Shown in pieces: positions 1 to 4,577 of a stretch of DNA of 5,407 bases (its first letter is position 1; each line of letters begins with the position of its first letter). This stretch comes from Burkholderiales bacterium. Lineage in GTDB: Bacteria; Pseudomonadota; Gammaproteobacteria; Burkholderiales; SG8-41. Made by a program: the position numbers and the translations under genes. Below the pieces are notes generated by a model, which worked only from the letters and a program-made list of their open reading frames with translations, searched no databases and was not told the DNA's origin. The stretch spans positions 1-5,407 of the forward strand of contig JAIESJ010000275.1 in NCBI GenBank assembly GCA_019746155.1, given 5' to 3'.

Positions 1-513
1 CTGTCCGTTAAGTCGCAGGAGGGCGGTTTTTTCCTGAGCACCCGCGATCGAGATACGGAAGTCGTCGTCTTCGCCAAGGCCCAGCGGCGCGCGCGCCAGA
101 TTCGCCAGCCTGCGCGCAATCTCGTCGTTGTTAATGGGGCGGCTGGATAGTGCCCCGGCCGGGCCGGGGTCTTGTCCTTCGGGCAAAAACTGAAGTGCAC
201 CCACACAATCGCGACCAATCGCTGCCAGCAGACTGGCCGCGTCATATCCTTCTGCATGTACGCGATCCGCGATTTGGCGCCGGATAGGCTCGTTATCGGG
301 TAAGAGATTGTCGAAATACGCTGTAACAGCGGCCCCCGTCAGTTTGTTTTCTCGCAGAGGGAGGGATAACGAGACGGGCAGGGCGCTTTCCCACGCAAGC
401 CAGGAAGCATCATAGCGAAAGCTGACCGCTCCGCTTGTGGCCCGATCCAGGCGGCCAACCAGACGGCTGTTCAGAAATATATTGAGCGCGAGGCCTGTTT
501 TGCGCCGAGCCAT
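1..513 (-). CDS. hipA: HipA-type serine/threonine kinase toxin, N-terminal part (runs off left edge)
   Basis: Reading leftward from the ATG at 513-511, the frame stays open for 171 codons to the window edge; E. coli HipA is about 440 residues, so roughly the last 60% is missing here. Visible HipA landmarks in order are a short beta-rich N-subdomain with VGRLD (19-23) and a Gly at residue 28 aligning with E. coli Gly22 (the hipA7 site), then SLSLPL (48-53), FDNLLPD (67-73), IGRDCVGAL (99-107) and DFRISIAGAQEKTALL (151-166). The last block is the family P-loop; Ser155 corresponds to the autophosphorylated Ser150 of E. coli HipA. Known HipA proteins phosphorylate glutamyl-tRNA synthetase in the cytoplasm, halting translation and promoting persistence; that target is inferred here. 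The kinase catalytic residues lie outside the window, so integrity cannot be judged. The start overlaps the hipB stop by one base (TGATG), and a GAAGAG Shine-Dalgarno-like motif lies at 522-527, 8 bases upstream. Family assignment is very secure. Confidence 0.95.
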   Translation of the reverse strand, partial: MARRKTGLALNIFLNSRLVGRLDRATSGAVSFRYDASWLAWESALPVSLSLPLRENKLTGAAVTAYFDNLLPDNEPIRRQIADRVHAEGYDAASLLAAIGRDCVGALQFLPEGQDPGPAGALSSRPINNDEIARRLANLARAPLGLGEDDDFRISIAGAQEKTALLRLNGQ

Positions 514-764
514 CAGAAATTCTCTTCAATGTCGCGCGGGGATGATTTCGTGCGCGATCTAATTACCAGTTCAAGGTCGAGCGCCGTCAACACGTCAAAC
601 AGTGTGCTCAGGCGTGTACCAGGCTCGCCGGTTTCCAGTTTCGAGATCGTGGCTTGTCGCAACCTGACCTGTTTGCCCATCTGCATCTGTGTCTGCTTCA
701 GGGCTTGGCGGCGTCGGCGTACGATTTCACCAATCTGCTTGGGGGTTCTTGCGATCTGGTTCAT
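513..764 (-). CDS. hipB: HipB-like Xre-family antitoxin and autorepressor
   Basis: This is a small basic DNA-binding protein of 83 residues if started at the ATG at 764-762, or 85 from the ATG at 770-768. I prefer the inner start: AGGG (minus strand, 774-771) sits 6 bases before it but directly abuts the outer ATG. Numbered from the outer start, a five-helix HTH_3 domain spans about 11-65, with the recognition helix in RQATISKLE (38-46), close to KQATISNFE of E. coli HipB. The following segment TRLSTLFDVLTALDLELVI (52-70) resembles the HipB dimerisation part. The E. coli protein ends in a Trp that is a Lon-degradation signal region; here the tail ends in EENF. Expected roles, from the family: bind and silence HipA, and as dimer or complex repress its own operon through the four palindromes at 782-879. 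The gene is translationally coupled to hipA. The HipB call rests on sequence resemblance plus the HipA neighbour. Confidence 0.93.
   Translation of the reverse strand: MNQIARTPKQIGEIVRRRRQALKQTQMQMGKQVRLRQATISKLETGEPGTRLSTLFDVLTALDLELVIRSRTKSSPRDIEENF
522..527 (-). promoter_or_regulatory. hipA ribosome binding site inside hipB
   Basis: GAAGAG on the minus strand lies 8 bases before the hipA ATG and inside the last codons of hipB. With the TGATG stop/start overlap, it fits coupled translation of toxin after antitoxin. Confidence 0.5.
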
Positions 765-770
765 AAGCAT

Positions 771-774
771 CCCT
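771..774 (-). promoter_or_regulatory. hipB ribosome binding site that decides the start
   Basis: On the minus strand the leader reads AGGG, then ATGCTT, then ATG. The purine block has normal spacing (6 bases) to the second ATG (764-762) and zero spacing to the first (770-768). The inner start is therefore more likely, shortening the protein by two residues. Confidence 0.55.
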
Positions 775-781
775 ATTTATC

Positions 782-799
782 TATACTCTTAAGCGTATA
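782..799. promoter_or_regulatory. HipB-type operator, copy 1 (leader-proximal)
   Basis: The 18-bp sequence TATACTCTTAAGCGTATA is a near-perfect palindrome (8 of 9 base pairs) of the form TATAC-N8-GTATA. It lies in the hipB leader just upstream of the ribosome binding site. E. coli HipB operators have the same 5+8+5 geometry (TATCC-N8-GGATA). Binding by this HipB is inferred from geometry and location. Confidence 0.75.
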
Positions 800-807
800 T
801 GTATAAT

Positions 808-825
808 TATACGCAATAACGTATA
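808..825. promoter_or_regulatory. HipB-type operator, copy 2
   Basis: TATACGCAATAACGTATA has intact TATAC and GTATA arms and pairs at 7 of 9 positions. It starts 26 bp from copy 1 and lies immediately downstream of the predicted transcription start, where a bound repressor would block promoter escape. Confidence 0.8.
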
Positions 826-832
826 AGATACT

Positions 833-860
833 AGTATACGCCTTAACGTATAGATGTCAA
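833..860 (-). promoter_or_regulatory. Sigma70-type promoter for hipBA
   Basis: On the minus strand a perfect -35 hexamer TTGACA (860-855) is followed by a 16-base spacer and a -10 hexamer TATACT (838-833). Transcription would start near 826-827, giving a leader of about 60 bases before hipB. The -10 and most of the spacer are covered by one of the four palindromes, as expected for an autorepressed toxin-antitoxin operon. A second -10-like TATAAT (811-806) exists without a good -35 at normal distance, so it is a weaker alternative. Confidence 0.75.
835..852. promoter_or_regulatory. HipB-type operator, copy 3 (over the promoter)
   Basis: TATACGCCTTAACGTATA has both six-base arms TATACG and CGTATA intact. 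It starts 27 bp after copy 2 and covers most of the -10 hexamer and the spacer up to just short of the -35, so occupancy would directly exclude RNA polymerase. Confidence 0.8.
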
Positions 861-861
861 A

Positions 862-879
862 TATACGCTAATGCGCATA
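862..879. promoter_or_regulatory. HipB-type operator, copy 4 (promoter-distal)
   Basis: TATACGCTAATGCGCATA keeps the left arm; the right arm is GCATA in place of GTATA. It starts 27 bp after copy 3 and lies just upstream of the -35. This is the most diverged arm of the array and may be a weaker site, or one that needs cooperative binding. Confidence 0.65.
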
Positions 880-893
880 GAAAACAGAGACAT

Positions 894-3425
894 TCAGCGC
901 GGGATGCCATTGGAGCGGGGCGTCAAGGTGCGTGATCGTATTGCCACGAAATGCTGCATAGCCTCCTGTGTCGTCACAAAGCAGCGACGTAGTTCTTCGA
1001 TACGCTCGAAGCGCTCTTCCGAGGTCAAATCGGGCAGCGATTTGAGTTCTTCAACTAGTGCAGTTATGCCGCGCGCGCCGCTGCCGCGGGCCGTTCCCTC
1101 CATCGTATGCCGGATGTCAGTCAGTTCGCTCCAGTCCGCGCTGGCAGTTATTGCTTCGAGCCGCTCGATCAGTTCACTCATGTCGGATGTGAACGACTCC
1201 ACGATGTCGGCGATAAATTGCGTTGAGTAGGCGTGTTTATCTAGTTCCGCGAGTATCGATTCATCCAGAATGGGTGCATTCGGTGACAGTTGCGTTGCAG
1301 ATTCCATTGAGGCTTGCTGATCGGAGATAACCCGTGCGTCACCGGTCAGGGCGCTGATGGTCTCGAAGAGCATCTCGGGATCAATCGGCTTGGTCAGAAA
1401 GGCCTGCATGCCCGCAGCCTTGCATTGCTGCATCGCTTCCGCTGTGGCCTCGGCGGTGAGCATGATCATTGGCGCCCGCGGTTCTTGCCGCAAGGCGATG
1501 TAGCGCTCCGCGACCTCCATGCCGCTCATGCCAGGCATGTATTTGTCGAGGATGACGACGTCAAATTCGGCCTGATTTAGCTTTTCCACAGCCTGGGTGC
1601 CGGTGGAGGCGAGGGTAACTTCGTATCCGCCATGTTCCAGCACCTGGGCGATGATTTTCCGGTTGGTGGCGTTGTCTTCGGCTACGAGCACGCGAAGCCG
1701 GCCACCAGCCCGGCCCCGGGGATGCTGCTGTTCCCGACGGACAGCCCGCGCCTGGCTCGTGATTTCATCGATCGCAGCGAAATGTAGTGCCCGGTGCAGC
1801 GCGTCTGCGGTAATCGGCAAGGCGAGGGCCGCCGTGTAGGGCCACTGCACCATGGTCCATCGATCGCCAGCGGCGGCCGGGGGGTTGAGCGCGATCACAC
1901 TGGGATGTCGTTCCCAGCCGGGCTGCGCCTGGTTCAGGTCAAAGAATCGATTGGCACTGTCATCATGATTCACAATGATGACGTGCCATGGCGCTCCCGA
2001 GTACTTCGCCGCGGCACTCATTTTTTCAGCTTCGGCACCGGGACTGGATTCCACGATGACCTGCCATGATCGCAGGAGCCGGGTTAGGTGCGCCCCCAGT
2101 TGCGGTTTCAGGCCGAGCAGCAATACGCGGATGCCCGGAAGTGGTGATTGTGCATCGACAACATCTCGGGTTCGCAGCGGCACTTCGAACCAGAAGGTGC
2201 TGCCCTGATTCGGCGCACTTTCCGCACCCATCTGTCCTCCCATCAGCTCGATCAGCTGACGGGCAATCGTCGTACCGAGGCCTGTCCCGCCGAATTGCCG
2301 GGTGGTGCTCTGATCAGCCTGAACAAACGGCTGAAAAATCTGCGTCTTCGCCTCCGTCGACATGCCCACACCCGTGTCGATCACTTCACAGCGGACGGCG
2401 ACGGTGCCGGATCGCCGACGCACGACCGTCATGCGCAGGTGTACACCACCCTGGTCGGTGAACTTGGTCGCATTCGACAGTAAATTGATCAAGACCTGGC
2501 GCAGCCGGTGCGGGTCACCGACGACGAAGCGGGGGACGGCCGCATCCACAAAAGCGCTGAAGTGAAGCCCCTTTGCTGCCGCGTGCGTCGCTGCAATCTT
2601 CATGGCGCCGTCGATCACCAGATGAAGGTCAAAATCAACCTGCTCGATCGGCATCCTGCCGGCCTCAATCTTCGCGATGTCGAGCACGTTATCGAGCAGC
2701 GACAGCAGGACTTCGGAAGACATGCCAAGTGTATTAATGAGATCGAGTTGCTCGGGCGTTACCTTGGTTTTGCGGAGGAGGGCGTTGATGCCGATGATCC
2801 CGTTCAACGGCGTGCGGATTTCGTGACTCATGACCGACAGGAAGCGACTCTTGGCTTCATTTGCCTGTTCGGCCTTGTCCTGGGCGGTTGTCACGCCTTT
2901 GAGCAATACGGCACCGTAGAGTGGCACCGCTGCGAGTAGTATCAGGAAACCGCCCGCCATCAGTGCATGCTGGTGCCAGAACGGATTGAACGCGACGACT
3001 GCCCCAAAACCCGCCAAACTCATCGCTTGTGACGCATATAGCGAGTGCACGCCATAGCGGAAGCCGTTGCCGAACGTCACCCAGAGATAGATGCCGTATA
3101 ACGGTGCACCCACTTCACCGTTTGTCCACATGAGGTAGGTCGTCGTGCCCAGGTCGACGACCGCACCGAAACCGCGGCGCCACGCGGAACGCTGCGGGTG
3201 GATCAGGATCGCAAGAACGATGGCCAGCGAAAGAATCTCGAAACCGATGCAAACCACGTGAATATCGAAGCGTGGGCCGATCGTTGAATATAGATAGATG
3301 GAGATGAGCAGGCCGAATCCGACCCGAATGAAAGCCTGCACGTGCTCGCTGTCCTCGCGCCTGGCAAGGCGCTCACGCAACAAGTCGAAATAAGACCGTG
3401 CAGGCGAGGAGGGCTCTGTGATCAT
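894..3425 (-). CDS. rpfC: RpfC-like hybrid sensor histidine kinase for DSF, with extra degenerate receiver
   Basis: This 843-residue membrane kinase starts at the ATG at 3425-3423; an in-frame TGA five codons upstream fixes the region of the start. A short cytoplasmic-looking N-terminus contains REDSEHVQAFIR (23-34), matching the DSF-sensing segment of Xanthomonas RpfC. About five or six hydrophobic segments follow (roughly 31-50, 54-76, 84-101, 105-121, 126-146, 154-176). HisKA has the H-box SHEIRTPLNG with His201. HATPase_c has N-box residues Asn314/Asn318, DTGVGM (350-355), FQPF (364-367) and GGTGLGTTIA (379-388). A degenerate receiver spans about 431-550. A canonical receiver spans about 577-695 with Glu583/Asp584, phospho-acceptor Asp627 and Lys679. 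The C-terminal Hpt domain has His773 in RHTMEG. Family role: it senses DSF, phosphorelays His-Asp-His to RpfG, and its receiver restrains RpfF. It is the third gene of the operon, 25 bases after rpfG, with only a weak GAG Shine-Dalgarno, which suggests translational coupling. It is longer than Xanthomonas RpfC (about 726 residues), which the extra domain explains. Confidence 0.92.
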   Translation of the reverse strand: MITEPSSPARSYFDLLRERLARREDSEHVQAFIRVGFGLLISIYLYSTIGPRFDIHVVCIGFEILSLAIVLAILIHPQRSAWRRGFGAVVDLGTTTYLMWTNGEVGAPLYGIYLWVTFGNGFRYGVHSLYASQAMSLAGFGAVVAFNPFWHQHALMAGGFLILLAAVPLYGAVLLKGVTTAQDKAEQANEAKSRFLSVMSHEIRTPLNGIIGINALLRKTKVTPEQLDLINTLGMSSEVLLSLLDNVLDIAKIEAGRMPIEQVDFDLHLVIDGAMKIAATHAAAKGLHFSAFVDAAVPRFVVGDPHRLRQVLINLLSNATKFTDQGGVHLRMTVVRRRSGTVAVRCEVIDTGVGMSTEAKTQIFQPFVQADQSTTRQFGGTGLGTTIARQLIELMGGQMGAESAPNQGSTFWFEVPLRTRDVVDAQSPLPGIRVLLLGLKPQLGAHLTRLLRSWQVIVESSPGAEAEKMSAAAKYSGAPWHVIIVNHDDSANRFFDLNQAQPGWERHPSVIALNPPAAAGDRWTMVQWPYTAALALPITADALHRALHFAAIDEITSQARAVRREQQHPRGRAGGRLRVLVAEDNATNRKIIAQVLEHGGYEVTLASTGTQAVEKLNQAEFDVVILDKYMPGMSGMEVAERYIALRQEPRAPMIMLTAEATAEAMQQCKAAGMQAFLTKPIDPEMLFETISALTGDARVISDQQASMESATQLSPNAPILDESILAELDKHAYSTQFIADIVESFTSDMSELIERLEAITASADWSELTDIRHTMEGTARGSGARGITALVEELKSLPDLTSEERFERIEELRRCFVTTQEAMQHFVAIRSRTLTPRSNGIPR

Positions 3426-3450
3426 CGGAGCTCTAACTCATCGAGCCAGC

Positions 3451-4554
3451 TCACGCCGGATCGGCAAACGCACTCATGATTTCTCGCGCCATCTCGATAT
3501 GGTTGCCGAGCACTTCTACGCATACGGGGTCGAATGCAGCATTTTTCCTGGCCGCAAGGCTGCTCATCGCTGCATCGATCTGATCGTGTCCATCGCGATA
3601 TCGGGAAGCGGTCAAGTCGTCAAAGGCTTCGGCGACTGCCACGATCCGTGCGGGTAACGGAATTTCATTGCCTTTGACGCCTTGTGGATAGCCAAGGCCG
3701 TCGTAGCGTTCATGGTGGTGCAGGCATATTTCCGCGGCCATCTGCAGATATTCGGAGGTGCTTTTTTCGAGCAGGTGATGCCCGATCCGGGTGTGCTCCC
3801 GCAGCGCCTGTTCCTTGGCTTCAGACAGGTCTTCGCCGGCGAGCAGGATTTCGTCGGTGATGCCGATCTTGCCTACATCATGGAGGGTGGAGGCCAGTTC
3901 AATGCGTTCCGCCATCTCGGGTCCGAGTTCCATGCCTTCGGCAATGAGGCGCGAGTAGCGCGCGATCCTGACCAGTCGGTATCCGTTTTGATGGGCGTGG
4001 TATTCGGAGAGATTGGCGGCGAGCATGATGGTTTCTCGCTCACGGGCACGCATGGCTCGAATCGCCGTGGAGATTTCGTATTCGAGCAGCCTGGCGCGGT
4101 CTTTCAGCAGCAGGTACTGTTCGTGCATGGTCAGCAAATTTCTGCAGCGCGCACGGCATTCGTAGTGGTCGTAAGGTTTGACCAAAAAATCCGTGACTCC
4201 GGCATCGAATGCGGCATGACGCACCTTGGCATCCGCGCTCACGGTCACCATCACGATGGGAACATCGGCGCAGGTGTGCAACTGTCGCAACCGCTTGATG
4301 GTTTCGATGCCGTCGATCTCGCGCATCTTGTAATCGGTCAGTACCAGGTCAGGCGTGTTGGCCCTGGCCCACTCAATAGCTTCCAGGGGACTGGCGAAAG
4401 CCTTGACCTCGATATACGGGTCGACGCAGCGGATCACGCCCTCGAGTATTACGCGGGCATTTCTCTGGTCATCGATGACCAGCACCTTTTTTGTGGCGAT
4501 GGCGATCATTCCGCCTGTGGGTCCATCGGTTTTCAGGTTGACAACGGTTTTCAT
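3451..4554 (-). CDS. rpfG: RpfG-like response regulator with HD-GYP c-di-GMP phosphodiesterase domain
   Basis: This 367-residue cytoplasmic regulator has an N-terminal receiver (about 22-140): Asp28/Asp29 acidic pair, phospho-acceptor Asp74 in LTDYKM, Thr104 and Lys126 in VKP. A helical linker (about 142-185) leads to the HD-GYP domain (about 186-360) with HD at His225-Asp226 in LHDVGKIG, His254 in EHTRIGHHLL, and the HHERYDGLGYP block (280-290). RpfG family members degrade c-di-GMP when phosphorylated via RpfC, linking DSF sensing to motility, biofilm dispersal and exoenzymes. Unusually, the late motif reads AEAFDDLTASRYRD (308-321), where the consensus is ADxFDALTxxRPYK. This replaces an expected metal-ligand Asp with Glu309 and loses the Lys. 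The start at 4554 is supported by GAAGAGG 4 bases upstream. An inner ATG at residue 16 is less well served because its AGGCGG lies one base away. The gene lies 23 bases after rpfF and 25 before rpfC. Identity is secure; full catalytic activity is less so. Confidence 0.92.
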   Translation of the reverse strand: MKTVVNLKTDGPTGGMIAIATKKVLVIDDQRNARVILEGVIRCVDPYIEVKAFASPLEAIEWARANTPDLVLTDYKMREIDGIETIKRLRQLHTCADVPIVMVTVSADAKVRHAAFDAGVTDFLVKPYDHYECRARCRNLLTMHEQYLLLKDRARLLEYEISTAIRAMRARERETIMLAANLSEYHAHQNGYRLVRIARYSRLIAEGMELGPEMAERIELASTLHDVGKIGITDEILLAGEDLSEAKEQALREHTRIGHHLLEKSTSEYLQMAAEICLHHHERYDGLGYPQGVKGNEIPLPARIVAVAEAFDDLTASRYRDGHDQIDAAMSSLAARKNAAFDPVCVEVLGNHIEMAREIMSAFADPA

Positions 4555-4558
4555 GACG

Positions 4559-4565
4559 CCTCTTC
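4559..4565 (-). promoter_or_regulatory. rpfG ribosome binding site
   Basis: GAAGAGG on the minus strand lies in the 23-base gap after the rpfF stop, 4 bases before the rpfG ATG. It supports the outer start over the in-frame ATG at 4509-4507. Confidence 0.6.
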
Positions 4566-4577
4566 TGATTTTCTCGT

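Larger units (their letters stand above)
771..893. other. AT-rich rpfC-hipB intergenic control region, no visible terminator
   Basis: This stretch is markedly richer in A and T than the flanking genes. It is almost fully used by the four 18-bp palindromes and the hipBA promoter. The segment just after the rpfC stop (893-880) contains no GC-rich hairpin followed by a T run on the minus strand, so no intrinsic terminator for the rpf transcript is apparent. A Rho-dependent end cannot be excluded. Confidence 0.6.

Noticed and set aside
529..792. A plus-strand frame of 87 codons opposite hipB.
   Set aside because: It is the reverse complement of a well-supported HTH gene and has no recognisable protein features.
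793..814. An alternative reading of the repeats as GCGTATA-N8-TATACGC hairpins, possibly a terminator for rpfC.
   Set aside because: The stems are AT-rich and short, no T-run follows on the minus strand, and the TATAC-N8-GTATA phasing explains all copies with a constant 8-base centre; the alternative spacing varies between 8 and 9.
782..879. A CRISPR-like or integration-site repeat array.
   Set aside because: The units are only 18 bp, imperfect palindromes with 8 to 9 base gaps, and sit on a promoter; that is operator layout, with no spacer-sized unique segments.
871..1230. A plus-strand frame of 119 codons beginning inside operator copy 4.
   Set aside because: It is Ser/Arg-rich low-complexity translation opposite the RpfC Hpt domain, with no ribosome binding site seen.
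2066..2939. Several plus-strand open frames of 67 to 143 codons opposite rpfC.
   Set aside because: All overlap each other and the conserved HisKA/HATPase coding sequence; none shows a domain or convincing start signal.
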